Part shown: piece by piece, positions 1 through 14,026 of the stretch
Layout of the letters: each line of letters opens with the position of its first letter
Numbering within the stretch: position 1 is the first letter of the stretch
Source: Otis tarda
Taxonomy: Eukaryota > Chordata > Aves > Otidiformes > Otididae
Reading direction: 5' to 3'
DNA length: 64,000 nucleotides
Assembly: GCA_026413225.1 (NCBI GenBank)
Contig: CM048552.1
Location: forward strand, 23,053,001 to 23,117,000
Made by a program: the position numbers and the translations under genes
The notes under the pieces: generated by a model
Told to the model about the DNA's origin: nothing
Database searches by the model: none
Seen by the model: only the letters and a program-made list of their open reading frames with translations

Positions 1-3000
1 GTCTACTGTCAAGAAGACTGCTTGCTGCTTTAATGCTGATATGAAAATAATCTTATAAAAATACTGAGAGAAGGTCTTTCCACATACTTTACGTCAGGGA
101 AGATTACTTAAATAAACCGTTTAACCTGCTATTGACCTAAAACCTAGTTACATAAATGTTTTAAAAATTATTTATCCATCTTGAGTAGATAAAAGTAATC
201 TAGTGAAGTCAAGGATAACATAGGAAGTCCCTGAATGACGGCTGCATTCTCTGCAGCCTCTATTAGCATATGGTTTTTCTGCTGGCAAAGGAGATACAAA
301 TGAACTGGAAGAACACAGGCATAGGACAGCTCTTCCTCTTTGTAAAGGACTGAAAAAAGACAGATACACATAAAGGAAGAGCGAAAACCTGTAAAAAGGT
401 CTTATAAGGGGAATTTTTCCCCAGTTTTTTCCATTATAAACAGTACTATACCTTATTTTCAAAATCAATAGTAAAAATTACAGTGGTCATATGGAAGTTG
501 TATACAGAGAACGTGTCTACAATACCTGCGCTAACGTTATCCCAAAGTCAGTAAAAACAAGCGCATAAAAGATTAGCTCCAGATTGCTGAACAAGTGCTC
601 AAAACCAACTGAGACAAATTCAGCATGGATGCGCTAGAGATACAAAGCATTACAGGCATCCCACCGTAACGCGGGCAAAGAGGACAGCGTGTTTATCAAG
701 CCTAATGAAGGGTATCCCAGGAAGGCAGACAGCGGCTTCATCTACCAAAATCCTCGATCTTTCACATCCTGAGTTTGTTGGCAGCGAGAGCGACCGCTCC
801 GCTCGGTGGCATGTAATGTGAAGAGCCTCCCGGGCATCTCGACCCTCCTCCCCTGCAATCAGGGCGGTGATGCCAGATGCAAGTTTGGAAGTCTTCAGCA
901 TTTTGTCTGACAGCATAAATGTTATGTTTTTTCATGAACTGAACCAGTCATCTGCTCCGCTGAACGCTTTCACCACCTGCTTATATTGGGCTCGCAGGAT
1001 GGGATGCTTGTGTTTCAGTGACCGGAGCTGGCATGGATGTAAAGCTTTAGCTGCTACAGTATTAACCAAACCCTTGGGTTTTGTTTTTTTTTTGCCAAAC
1101 AGATCACACTTTCAGCACTCCCCGTTCCTCACTTTAAGGAAATGGAGTCTTTTCTACACACCTGAACAACAGCCTTGCAGCCTTACGGCGGTGTGCTGGA
1201 AATGGTTAGGATGCTGTTAACATTGTCCATGCAACTCCAAAGGGCTGCAGCTGCCCCAGGAGGTGTTTCCTGGCTGTATACCTGCCCAAATGCTGCAGCG
1301 CTGAAGGCTGAGGCCCAATGCCATTTTTTTTTTCCACACATGGAGATCATTTTCCCTTCTACTTCCTTTGGGAGGGTTGTATTTTAAAAAAAACAACCCT
1401 AATTAATAAATTCATAATTTCACCAGCCACATGTATTTCCGTCTCCTGAAGTGTTAAAAGAAAAAACAAACCAGCTCTTGATACTTCTGTCAATAAAGAG
1501 CACACTCAGGATCAAAGGAATAAAAATGCTAATTATGGTGCACTCTGTAACACCTCTCTCCCGAGCCAAGTGCTCTGATTAAGTTAACCATTGTGCTAAT
1601 TATAATAGTGTTTAGCACAGCTGGGGCCAAAGAAAAGCCACCTTCTACCAGAGCATGGTTACTGGCTTCAGAACGAGACCAAGCATATTTATACCATAAC
1701 AGAAACTCGCCTATGATCCACAGAATAGCCACTGCTCATTTCAAATACTCAAAACCATATTCTGTTTCTTTTTCCATTAAAAAAATATTGTGGACATTTA
1801 AAAAAAAAGTTGAGTTTTTTTTTTTGGTCATGAAAAAAATCGCTAGAGGCAGAAGCTTATTGCCCAGAAATTAAGTTACTGGCTCCTAAGGGAACATATA
1901 GCAAGATAACACATCTTTTCAATTTAAAGGGGAGGAGAGCCCACTTTTCTGCCTCTTCTCAGTCAATACTGCATGGCTGTGAGGTATGCCGGTGATCAGA
2001 GTGGAAGGCCACTGTACTCTATACTTTCATTTTAAATGGAAGGAAGTAGCATGCAATTACTGGCAAAACCACCTGCCACATTTCAGGAGCACATTTGGAA
2101 GAAGAATAGGGGTGACAGTACTGGTGAAAAATGACGTTTGAGTCTAAGTGAAAGTTAATCCTCCCCACCGATTCCATGGAGGGGAGAAAAATATAATAAA
2201 TCAGTAAATCCTTGCAGCTCAGAAAACTGTATCTTCAGTGAATGCTTACAATCCTTGTTGCACATAGCATAATTGGAAGAAAGAGATTTTTTAACGGTTA
2301 TGTAGCTATAACCATATCTTCCATTTATCACTTCCCTCCTTGACGAACTCATCAGTATTTACTGGCGGTACCTTCCGGTGCACCTGGCCGAAAGATAAGC
2401 ACTTTCCACGAAGGAGCTAAAACGTAAGATTACCCTCACTTCAGTATCACTCCTCAAAATGGCTGTTTTGTGCTTACTTGGCCTCCCTGAGACTTTGAGT
2501 AGCAGCAGACAAGCAGACTGTTTTTCAACATGAATTCAGTAATTAACTCTGAATTAAACAAGTCATCTAAACACAATGATGCAACTAATGCTCCTGAGTG
2601 GATACGTACTTTCCAAATTCCAGGCGTGTTCAAAGTACTCCTGTTTCACTGCACAGACTGAGCAATCACCGACACCCTTGTTATGGGGCACCTTCCCATT
2701 CACTTCTCATGTATTGCACTGGCTCACTTAATTATACTCCACCCTCCATATATTAATACAGTGCCGTTTTATGTAAATTTACAATCTTATCTAAATTCCT
2801 TACTGCTTTGATAGGCCAGTAAAGGTTTAAATGGCTTTAATCCACTGTCTGGGCAAAGAGTCTTATTACTGGTTTGGAAGGGAGAGAGGAGAAGTTCTTC
2901 AGAGGGAAAACCTAACGTATTGGCTGAGCTGTTAGAAAAGGGCAAAACCTGGGAACAGCACCCCTTGAAAGGGTGAAGACTACTGATACCCTGTTGCCAA

Positions 3001-6000
3001 TAGCCTTATCAAGAAAACAAGTATGACACCATGTAGTATTAAACCTCTTGGACAGAGGTCAGTGCTATTTCAGAGGTCTGTGAATGAGGCTTAGAGCTAT
3101 CCTGTCCATAAGGGACTTCAGTCTGTCACACACAACGTAGAAATATAGCAATACAGTGAAAATTAGGGCTTTTGAATCCTCTACTTTTTCACTGATGTCC
3201 TTGGATGTGTGATAGATGTGTGACCACTTAATCAAGTATAATCCCATCTGCCTCCCGCCTTCCTGGGAGTCACAGATTCTTCTAGATGTGGTTGCTTCAC
3301 TCCAGCACCTTGTTCTGCATCCCTTTGTATGGGCAGGGGAGATAGGCATGGGAAGAAAAACAGGGAGGAGAAAGCAATGTCTCATCATCTCCCAGTCCCG
3401 CCCCTCTCTCAGCTGCTAATTGGCAATGGCCAAGCCCTATGGAAAGAATCACAGTACCATAGGGTGTAAGCAGAGCCTACAGCTGGTGAGAAGTAAAGCA
3501 CAAGACTGCTTATTTGGCTGTTAGGGTACTACTCATTGCTGCGTATATTTAGGGTGACAATACTGCTTGATATTGTGTGTATCTTCCACTGCTTAGGTAA
3601 GCTCAAACATTAATTCTTATTTAGTGTTTGCATTTCACGCCAAATTAATTTCCTTTCTATGCACGCATACTTCCAGGACTGGTGGAGAAAAGATTATGCA
3701 GTAGATACTTGTGTACCGTGCTGATGTACATAATAGGGGAAAATGGAGGAATAATAGAGGAAGCAGAAAAGTAAATTGCATACTATAACATTAAGACAGA
3801 TAGTTTCCTGGGAGGACTTTATAGGGCTGTTTGCATTGCCTACATCCAAAATGTTCAGGAATTACAGGTCACATCCTGCTGCTACCTCTCCTGTAACCCA
3901 TTCCAAAGCACTAAGAATCTGCCAGTAGAAAATGCAAAGCAAACTAAACATATTTGCCTAGTTTATTTTCCTGATTTTTATTACAACAGTGCTGAGAAAG
4001 AAATGTTGCTATAAAAATCAACACTATTGTACGCTACCTAATTATCTCTGTTTATCATAAAGTAATCAGAAGGGCTATTAAAGCACGGTCACCAAAATAT
4101 TTGGATTTGTCCAAGCTTTAGAATATTAGCAACACAAACTTTAATTCTTGAAATAATATCAGCTAATCATATGTGCTTCACACATATGTTAAACATTTAA
4201 AGTAAAAAGCTGATCTCTGACAAATTGAAAGTAATTTCACATTGAAGTAAATTAAATGAATTTCCCAGATGTTGCTATAAGAGGAGACTTGAGGAGGTGA
4301 AATGAAAGTCACTGCTGATGCATTCAGACACTTACCATAAAGTTCCCAACAAAGGAACATTTTAAAAAGAAACTGCAAAAAAAAAAGGAGAAATCAGAGA
4401 TGGGGATGTTTACAATCCCACTGACAGTCTTCATCCGAGCATCTTGTGGCTCTGTGTCATTTCACAGGGAGTGCCCCATGTTTGTGCATGGGTAGTGCTG
4501 CGTAAACACTAAAGTGAAACCAGTCTTGTTCAAAGGGTGCTGGGCAGTCAGAAGGAGCTGCTCCTCACTTCCAGGTGAGGTGAAAGAAGATGAAAAACAA
4601 GATTTGCAGGCCTATCTTTAATGTTAGCTGGTTTTCAGTACTTTGCTGTGGCAGATCTCAAAATACACTCTAGCATCTGGAAATCCCAACCTCTCCCTTT
4701 AAAGCAGGTTTTCCAGTACATAGAAATACATGTAACTGACCGGGGCAAATGTCAAGAGCTAACAGCATCCTTCCATGAAAACCCTCAGAAATACCCTTCC
4801 TTCCCTTCTTACCCAATTTCTGCCACTCCACTGGAATAACATCTCCTTCTGCCATACCCCAAATTGAGTAAAGAGCCCACAAGTTTAGGAGGATAGGGAA
4901 GAAAGGAAGTTTACAGTCTCCTCCTTCATGACTAGATCCCAGAGAAGCTTCTACGCTCACCTCTCTCCTCTGTCAGTTGCAGAGGGATGCCCACGCACTG
5001 GATGCACAATGACCAGCCAAGACTGTTCTTGCTCTCAGGATGATCACATATTTTCCATATTATCTGCACTCTTTTCTCTCAGTCATTTCCGTATGCAAAT
5101 CTTCTTCTAGATTCTGGCATGTATTTGGGTTACTATTCCTTCTAAATGCTGGAGATGTGGAAGAAAGAAAATGCTCTCCATATTTGACTCCAGCCTTCAC
5201 TATCACTTAAGATCAGGATTTTACACTAAGGATTCACAAGACCTCTTCATATTGGAATAACAAAGCTGGCTATGCTCACCTGTTTTGTTAATATAGCCAT
5301 TACATTTTCCTTAGCCCCTCCTTTTTTGGGCATGTTTCACTAAATTATCATCCAATAAATCAGAAAAATTATTTTCTTAAAAGCAGTGATTATGACAAGT
5401 TCATCCTCTTACTACGATTACAGATTTTCTACAGTTTACTTGGAAATTTGCTTTAAAGCACAACAGATGCCAACTTTTCATGCTAGGCTAACAAGAGCAT
5501 CTATTCTGTTCTCATCTCGTGACCAAGGCAATATATCAGAGAAAAAAAAGGAAAAATACTTGTAAAGTACAAGGGGGTCCAATTTCCAGAAAAAAAACCC
5601 AACATCCTAAAGTCTATAATGAAATACCATGGAAGCAGTAATAAAGAATTTTAAAATCCCAAACCAACAAACATATTTGATAGCCATGAGAAAAGCTCAA
5701 TATTTTGGCTAGACAGTTAATGCTGCAACACTGACTTCAAATTCTTGGGACACACTAATTTTATTCTCTTAACATTTGAAAGGTGAGTAACTTTATAGAT
5801 GTGGTAGCTACAGACATAGCTTAATAAAACAGATTCTAAACTTCAGACGCACATTTCAAAACGTTTCGGTAGGCAGGTTGACAAACTGCTCCATAAATAC
5901 CTTTCCTTTGCTTCACACTGCCTTGCTTTGGGTATGTCTAGTCATGTAACAGTAACAGCTAAACCATAATGCTGGAATATTACACTATCCCCTCCCTTTA

Positions 6001-7949
6001 ACTGCAAGAAAAAATAATTCTGACCAGCCCCTCCACTTCTTAAATATATAAGGCAGTGAGAGAAAACTATTCCAAATGAAGCCTTCACCAGCACCTCCAA
6101 CTCCTTAAATACCAGCAATCCTGGCTGGTATTGCAGGCCCCTCCTGTGAGACTCAATTGCAGGCCAATACTCATTTGTTTCAAATTGCTCAAGCATAAAC
6201 ATGAATTATTGGAGTTTGCAACTAACTGTATCACACAGAAGTGGGTCACTTCAGCGTTCCACGGAGGGACAGAGGGAAGCAGCCAAAAACCTCCATTCTG
6301 CCACCGCCCTTTCTCTTCTTAAGATTTCAGGAACATGCCTCATACCAAAAGATCCAAAATGTGTCCAAATTGAAAATAACTGCTTTGGCCTACTTTGCAA
6401 GAAAGAAAAGCTAAGCGAGTCACAGTGGGTACACCCGCTCTTTCTCCACAATTCTCTCTTAACACATTTTGTCAATGAAAGAAACCACGTAGTTTCCAAA
6501 TATTTCATTCCAGTACAGCAGTTCAGTACGACAGACGCAAGCCATTTTCTCTAACACAACCTGAAAAAGAAGCGTTTTTGAACAGAAGGAACACACAAAA
6601 AAGAAGACGAAACCCCTAAAACATTTCACAACACTATGAATTGTTTTGTTACCCTAAAAGTATGCAACACTGGTTATAAGGGTGATTCACTCTTAATGAC
6701 CGTTTGAAGTGCTGATACTCAATAAATTTAAGCCATATAGAAAAATACTCATTTTTGATATTTTAAAGCTCTTAAAAAGAGCGAGACCTCACACTTACCC
6801 ATTTAGAATAATAATGTTATTTCACAGTCTCCTCCCCACTGTCATAATTTATAAGGGAGGAAAAAAATCCCAAAGGAGGACAGAGCAAAAGTGAAACCCA
6901 CAAGTACGTTTTCTTTCAATAGCGACTTTTTTTGGCTTGGTAACAGATGCATTCCCTTTCATAGTCCCCTCTGAAAGCTGCTTTGGACACACCAACATAC
7001 TGCATGACAAGGTGACCCTTCCTTGGTAAAAGGAAACAAGAAAATTTTGGTCTCTGGTACCAAGACTTATAAATGCATTTCCTTGCTTTTGCTAGGCTTT
7101 ACAAAGTTCATACACATAAAGGAAGGACATTACTTTCACATAACAGAAAAAAAAGAAGGAAAGCAAGAACAAAAATTGAAGACTTCAGTGAAAACTTTAG
7201 TCTGGACAAACAAGGGACTCATTTTTACCTCCAAAAAGGTTAAGGTCACCAGACTAGCGCTCACAATTTCTTACCACAGAGACAAAAGAATACACCACAA
7301 AGCCAGTAGCGCAAGTATCACAATTGGCAGCTGGCTTGAAAATGCTCGAGTTCAATTGACGATGAAGAATGAATTACCCTTATGTTTGAACAAAAAAACC
7401 CCAACCTGATCTCACCAGGCCAGAAGCACAACCACATTCCAGGCACGATGTGTGACAGCACACAGAAAGCAAGTTTCAATTTATTCTGCGCATTTGAGCA
7501 CACACAAAAGCCTATATGGTTCTCATTAAAATAAAAGATATCTCCAGACTTCTAAAAGAGCACAGAGTGATTTAGGTTCTTACTCGCATGCAGAAGAAAT
7601 ATCTTGCCCTTCTGTTTGTTGTGCTTCTTCCTGGATCTAGGATTTAAGTCACCTACGCTATTTTCATATCTATAAACAACCACCAGTGGATTAAAGATCT
7701 TCCCTTATTCCTTCCACACTCTTTTTTTTTTAATGGAAATTTCTTTGACAAAGAGCAACAAAGCATTCTCTCTGAAAGAAAGAGCGCTGCAGATACACAG
7801 GAGTTTTAGCAAGGACATTCAGACGCAACTCCGCCGAGTTTACTTAGATTAGCTTAACAATGTTCTCAAAAAGGAGCTATAAACCTTTCATGAAGGGTAG
7901 CTTCAGTGGGGGAAGAGGTTTAACAAGCTCATTCATTAACCACCGGTGT
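1..7949. other. unique A+T-rich noncoding DNA
   Basis: I see no gene in this stretch. Open frames are short (under about 130 codons), lack convincing splice sites on both sides and show no recognisable domain, as expected by chance in A+T-rich DNA. The stretch holds short A and T runs (for example near 1088, 1818 and 4377) and a perfect 8-bp inverted repeat at 4168-4188. No CR1, LTR or tRNA was recognised. The likely setting is an intron or intergenic DNA of a bird genome, but the sequence alone does not say which. Confidence 0.6.
4168..4188. repeat. small perfect inverted repeat (8-bp arms, 5-nt loop)
   Basis: CATATGTG at 4168-4175 is mirrored by CACATATG at 4181-4188 around the loop CTTCA. 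The arms include CATATG E-box cores. It is too short to call a structured RNA and may be chance. Confidence 0.5.
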
Positions 7950-8359
7950 CTTTGCTCGTTTGGTGGGCCTTCTAGGAGCAGGTGTTTCTGCTCCAGCTTT
8001 TCTCCTTGCTTTACACAGTGTCTGGCACCTTCGCCTTGAGCGCCAGGCCAGCCAGCGAGCTGGGCTCATCCAGCAGACTGCGCGGAAAGGACAATTGCGC
8101 ACTATGAGACAGAAGGAATAGAGTATCTGACAAAAAGGATTTGCAAGATTACCTTTTTCTGCGTTCACAAGCTTGCTCTTATGTATATCTGTGTGAAAAA
8201 GTGATGGCAGTGGAAGCGCGGGCAAGGCAAATGCGGCGTGAGATGTTTCATCTGGACCTTATGTGGGACCAGTTCAGGCAAACAGTGAAGAACAAAGAGC
8301 TCGAAGGACAAGTGAGGAGAATAGGTATCTACTTAATATCAATTAAGAAAAGACACTGA
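7950..8359 (+). pseudogene. unidentified coding-like stretch, broken by a frame change (possible retrocopy or decayed exon)
   Basis: Two adjacent plus-strand frames look more protein-like than their surroundings. The first, ending at the TAG near 8118, reads HLRLERQASQRAGLIQQ and then TARKGQLRTMRQKE. The second is open from 8108 to the TGA at 8357-8359 and includes MAVEARARQMRREMF, then HLDLMWDQFRQTVKNKELEG. Both are rich in Arg, Gln, Glu and Leu with heptad-like spacing, suggesting coiled-coil or alpha-helical protein. The local DNA is richer in G+C and CpG than its neighbours. A single frame change near 8108-8120 would join them, which fits a decayed retrocopy. Alternatively, the second frame could be one exon with an acceptor after the pyrimidine-rich run ending near 8164 and a donor at AATAG|GTATCT near 8323. 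I do not recognise the protein and assign no function. It may be a chance open frame. Confidence 0.25.
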
Positions 8360-9746
8360 GGAATAAGAAGAGAGCTACAATTAAGAAGGTGTAATATGAC
8401 CACTTCATTTTGCTGCTTAGACCTCTACCTATGAAAGATTTTCCAAGCTGGAGCATCACCACGCCTCACAGAGGCTGCTGCTTGCATTTGAGAGAAACTA
8501 TCAAATACATTCTGTAACATTGTGCGAATTAGTGAGAAAGGGCTGAGAGACAGCAGGAATCGAAGAATACAATGAATTAAACATAACTAAACTGCACACA
8601 ACAGAAATCAGGAAATAGTCCATTTGCATCCACTGCAGGTGTTCATGGAAGAAAATTATGACAGTGTTCATCATGTTACAGGAAGTGTTCTGGATTGATT
8701 CATGATTAAAAGGGAAGCTTAATACATATAGCTACTTTAAAATTATGTAGTTACAATTTAGGCAAACTATTGTTTTAATTTAATTAAAGCTAGTCATTTT
8801 ATTACTTTGCACATAATATGAATCTTGAAAAAAACTCCATGAAATTAAAAGAAAATCTTGCCTTCTCATGCTACACCCCTCCAGCAAGCTTAATTCAAAT
8901 GCTATTACTAGGTTTTTGCTGACATTTCTTCTAAAGGCAGGACAGAAAGGACTGAAAAAAAGTGTTTGGCAAGAAGCATAATTAGCCCTAGTTAAGTCAG
9001 AAGCTACCAAGAATTACACTCCTAAATATTAAACAGAACATTAACCTAGTAACAAATTTCAACAGGAAGTATTTTAGTGTTTGCAGCCTGCAACAAAATA
9101 ATTAAGAATAAAACAAGTTATAATTATATCATTTCTCACTGGAACTGCTTTAACGGGTACTTTTTGTTTGTTTCTATAACAGAAGGATAAATATCTTAAA
9201 TCTTCAATAGCACTTACGTGATTTATAAGACTCTGAAGAAAAAAGATATGCAAATGACAGTGAAAGGAAATGCCTAGCTAGAATGTGTCTCACCACTTAA
9301 AACATCAATTTTTCATTAGGAGAGCCAACAGCGGTGCCAGTAGCCACATCACCTCTCATTAACTCCAGAAAATTATTTTGAAAAGTAAGAACGCCCTTGC
9401 GAGTGACAAAGATGCATTAGGTCTCTCCTCGGGAGCTACATATGAACTGTACACTCCAGTGGTACTATAGGAAATCTATATTCTAAGAGACAGTCCACCA
9501 CAGCCAAAGGCACACCTTGCAGCAAAACAAAGAAACAAAACCAAACCAAAACCAGAAAAACAGAGCAGCAAGTGTTAACTAGCAAACAAAGTACCTTGGG
9601 AGATGTAGGAGAAATACTGGGATATCGTGCAGATCACAACAACACACAGTTACTCCATCCTGGAGGCTGAGCCCTGGCTCTGTGGTCTTTACAGCCTTCA
9701 CCTCCATGCGGGTTACCACAAAAGGCAAGCTGCATTCCAAAAGGTA

Positions 9747-9792
9747 GTCTTTTTCTTTTTTTCTTTTCTTTTTTTTTTTTTTTTTTTTTTTT
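9747..9792. repeat. poly-T / TTTC low-complexity tract
   Basis: The tract is almost entirely thymine with scattered cytosines and ends in 24 uninterrupted T at 9769-9792. Read on the minus strand it is an A-rich run. It could be the remnant of a retroposition tail or a simple microsatellite. No adjoining retrocopy or AATAAA signal was recognised. Confidence 0.9.
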
Positions 9793-11941
9793 AAATGAAA
9801 GACACAGCATTGCTTTCTCTTCCCCTAGCAAATAGCTCTGAGCTGGAATGCAGAATAAATGTCTCAAAGACTCCTCTGTGCTGGAGGGCTTAGCAGAAAC
9901 CCAGCAGTCTCAATATAAACCAGATGTGTCACAACAAGTTCTGGGTGGAGAAATGCGTTCACTCAGAGTATGAGTGCTCAGGAGGGACTGCCTCTTACAA
10001 TACAGACACAGTAACAATTAAGAATGGTGGTGGTAGGCTCAGCTAAAACTTGCCAACAGAAGGACTGATGCCGACTTTCTTTAAGGCACCACCATCATTC
10101 ATTCTTCAATATTTTAACAGGGCCCCGATGAGAAATGCATAGCCTTTAGTTGGCGTTAAATACGTATTCTTTCAGAACAGTGCAGAGCCAAAGGCCCCAG
10201 AGACCTTGAAGCCTTTCCAAGAGGGTGAGTGGGATAAACTACATGATGATTTTGCTAGGAAAATCTGGAGTACTCTCAGGTTGAGTACGATCTTCAAGCT
10301 GTTGTGGCCTCCTGAAAACCAGAACCCAGAAATTTAATTTAATCCTGGGTAAATACATCTTACTAGCTACATGTAATTCAGAATTATTCTCCTGTGACAT
10401 AGATGTGCAATGCACTTCAAGAATATATGCCTGCCCCAAGCGATCCAAGAATCTCATCTAGACGTAATTAGGAGCAGGCAAGTACTTAGGGAAATTAGTC
10501 ATTAGTTTGCAAATTCAGGCTCGGGTCTCCCAGCTACAAGCCTCCCCTTTGGTTTAGTTCACTATTTTTTTTCCTGCCTTTTGCAGTGAAAGAGCATAGG
10601 GATGGTGCTGCACAGTGGCAGAAATTTGGGAGTCCCTGCATAGATCATCCCACAACAATTAGTTTTGTTAGGTGATACAAAAGGAAGAAAATGTTTGGCA
10701 AAAAGCTATTTCTACAACGAAACAAAAGCAAACTAAAAGAAAAGCAGAACAGCAGGAATGCTCAAAACCAAAAAAGCTGGAAATCCAGGGTGTAGACAGA
10801 TGTTAGGAAAGAGAGAGAGAAAGGGAACAGGGAGAAATAAATAAATTTTTCTCCTCCTCCCACCCACTAGTTTTGAATTTCAAAATAATATCCAAATGAG
10901 CTCCCTTCCAGACAGTGTAATAAGCACATGGACCCACCTGTAGCAGGCAATCTCTCCTTCCAAAAACTCTTTGCACTTATTTCAGGCCCAAAACACGGCA
11001 ACTGGCAAATGAGAACCTCTGTCTGAAGGCAAACATATTCAAAATCCCGCTGGCATATGATGTAAATACACAACTACAGTAATGCCAATAAAAATGCTAA
11101 GTGAAAACCATCGCTCTGCTGAGCTGCAGGCTGAACTCGACTTTCTTGTCTCAGTTGTGTCTATCGGCTCAGCACGACCACATCATCCTCCTCCTTTTTT
11201 TCATAAGAGAGAAGCTTGTAAAAATACTAGAGGATGCCGGACATTTCTAGAAGAGATTTGTGGTTTCCCACGAGGTCCTGAGCCTGTCTATGGGGTTCCT
11301 ATGTGCCGCAGTAATGGAAGCTGTAGCATAAGGTTGAGCAACGCTCAGCTGCTGGCTGGGATCCCTCGGCTGACTCAGTCTGCAGCAGATCGTAAAATGT
11401 GGGAGAGTCCACATGGTGACAGCTAGAGCTTAAAAAAAGGCAGGTATTGCTGTGCTGGGCAATCGGTAGGCAAGCAGCAAACAGCAAGGAGAGCCTGCCA
11501 GGAAGAGAAACTCAAGTGCGTGTAACATTCCTTACCTATTACTTCACCAAGGAGCTGAGACTAGCCCGGCGTGATCTGGGCTGGGAACCGGCCAGGGGAG
11601 CAGCTACGTGATACGGTGGACAGACGAGAAATTACAAGTCTGGGAACAGCAGCCAGGAGCCCACGTCAGGGCACTCACGGCAGTGCTGCCGCTCTCCAGG
11701 CTGTAGGTTTTGGGAATCAGTCAAGCAGCAACTGACGTGCCCCACGGGTGCCAGACACAGAAGGGTACACATACTTTGACTCCAAGTCAGGCTTCAGGTT
11801 AACTTCATCCTTCTTTGTGTCAAGCAAGCTATATATTTGGAAGGATGGTCTGGAGGGAAAACGGAGACAGACTCTGAAGTGTTTGGCACTGTCAAGCGCA
11901 CAGGGGTATTTATTTCACGCATTTCTTAAAGGGCGCACTCA

Positions 11942-11972
11942 CTCCCTGGCATGCTCGCTCCCTGGCACGCAC
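11942..11972. repeat. two-copy short tandem duplication
   Basis: A unit beginning CTCCCTGGCA is present twice head to tail (about 16 bp each) with two or three differences. It is a minor local duplication. Confidence 0.6.
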
Positions 11973-14026
11973 ACTGGGCAGCCCACAGCACTCACTCAGG
12001 AAAGATTGATTTTTAGTCCTGATGGCTTCAAGTTACTTGAAAAAGCCAATTCCAATGCACACTGAAGGATAAGTGAATAAAAGCTCTCTTGGAGCATGCG
12101 GGCCAAGCAAAGGGGAGTAGCACACAAAGCACTTTTGGAACGGTCTCAGTGCTAAGAGCTGGTCAGGCACTGCAGGGATGTCTATGCTCCCTGCCTGCAC
12201 TGGGGGCACAACAGCAGAGGGAATGGAGTGAGGGTCCTGGGCACTCCCAAGAATCCAGAGGAGAAAAGCCTTTTTCAGGTCACCACCACAACAGCAGGGA
12301 GCAGGGGTGTGTGAAAGTGCCAGGCAAGTCACCTCTGCCCGTGTGCCCCTATGTATCATACATGTTTTGAGCAGCTCAGATGTCATTTATGGATGACTTG
12401 GCTGTTCAGACAGATATACTGTAGGTGCCCTGTAGGCAGCCCGAGAAGATTGCCTGCTGTTATTCCTGTCTGTGGGCAGATGACGATGACATTGTTCAGG
12501 AGACCCACTTCTGAGGTCAGCTCTGGCAAATGTATTCCTAAAGGATCAGTTCAGCCAGGCAAGAGATGCCCTTAGCTGCTGGCTATTTGGGAGGGTAACA
12601 AACTTCCTAACTAACTTACAAGCACACGTCTTCAAGATTTCTTATCAACCAGGCTTGAAGTAAAACTAAATCTCCAACAACATGGATAATAAATGAAAAT
12701 GACTTGTACTCCTACACTCAGCAGGGCCCAGGGCTTTGAAACTCCCTTTCTTCCCAATACCGCGTTTATCTCCTGCATGCTCTGTATCACAGTATGGGCT
12801 ATACGGTTTTGCTATGTCAGAGTAGAAAACCTGACCGGACAGCTTGTGCTGCCATGCAGGGGAGGAGGTGGGACCATTTTACAAGAGTTTGGAAAGATGA
12901 GTGCCAAAGGACTGCATTAAAGAAATACTGCAGCGAGTCTAAAGAAATACTAGCAATTATATAACAATTAATACTATAGCAATTATCCTGGTGCTGGAAA
13001 TCTGAAACACATGCACACACGGATGAATGGACACATGGACAGACTCTCCAAAAAGACATGCATCTTTGAGCCCCTCTAGCCGGGGAGTCTGAAAGACCAA
13101 CCAAAAGAAACATAAACAAGGGACACAGCTGTCAAGAATGCTGATCCTGGAGACTAACACAGTTTTCCAGCTGATTTCAACTATTTTGGAAACGCAACGT
13201 TTGATGGCAACACTTCGTATATAGTATTAAGTCCAAACACAGCTTGAACTAGGTGGACTACTAGAGCAGAAGTAACACCAGCAGAAGCTCAGGACAGTAA
13301 ATTTGTGCTAAAAGCAACAACTATAAACCATGTGCACTAGTTTTTTTTGTAAGGGGATTTATTTGCTTATGGGACTACCATGTTCTGAAAGAGAGTAAAA
13401 CATGCATGAAAAAAAAAGATTAGGAGCAAAGCAAAGTGAAATAGGAAGTTGAAGAACAGGTAAAACAGGATCTGAACAGTTTCACTTCATTACAAAGGAA
13501 TTCAGCCCATGGCCTCAGGATAAATGTAGGTAGCATAGTTCTTTTACAAAGAAAAAAAAATACCCAAACCTGTCTTACTTAAGGAATTAACTTGTTGACT
13601 TTTCGCTTGGCCATATGGGTATTTAACATTTTCTCAGTCTGACAAATGAGTTTGTTCAGGGTGTTTGCAAAACTGGCAGATTCACATCTTTTTCCCTCTG
13701 CTCAGATGAAATATTATTATCACTGACATTCAGACAAACTCTAAAGTCCCTGTATTCTTTTAAAATTTTCCTATTATAGTTTGGGTGGCAGAGGAGCAGA
13801 GGGAAGGTGGCTAGGGGAAGGGTTTGCTCCGTAATACTACATAAGGCTACATAGAACTATTTTTAAAAAAATTAAACTGTTGTGACAGAAGGATCAATTC
13901 CTTCTCGCTATCACCATGGATCAAAAGCTCTGAAATTCTGTGCTGAACTGTAAAATAAGCAAAACACAGCACTGGCGCTGGTCTGCCATTCAGACATCCC
14001 ACGTGCAACATGTGAGTAAATCCTAC

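Larger units (their letters stand above)
8360..14026. other. unique noncoding DNA with a long pyrimidine tract
   Basis: No gene was recognised. The main landmarks are the T-rich tract at 9747-9792 and a small tandem duplication at 11942-11972. The part at about 11.1-12.6 kb is somewhat richer in G+C, with overlapping short open frames on both strands and no recognisable product. Confidence 0.55.

Noticed and set aside
3440-3480. AGAATCACAGTACCATAGGGT, vaguely like a CR1 3' end on the minus strand
   Set aside because: Similarity stops after about 20 bases and the expected GGTTGGAAGGGACC block does not follow.
7023-7409. 128-codon plus-strand frame
   Set aside because: Lys/Thr-rich composition reflects A-rich DNA. 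No domain and no convincing splice sites.
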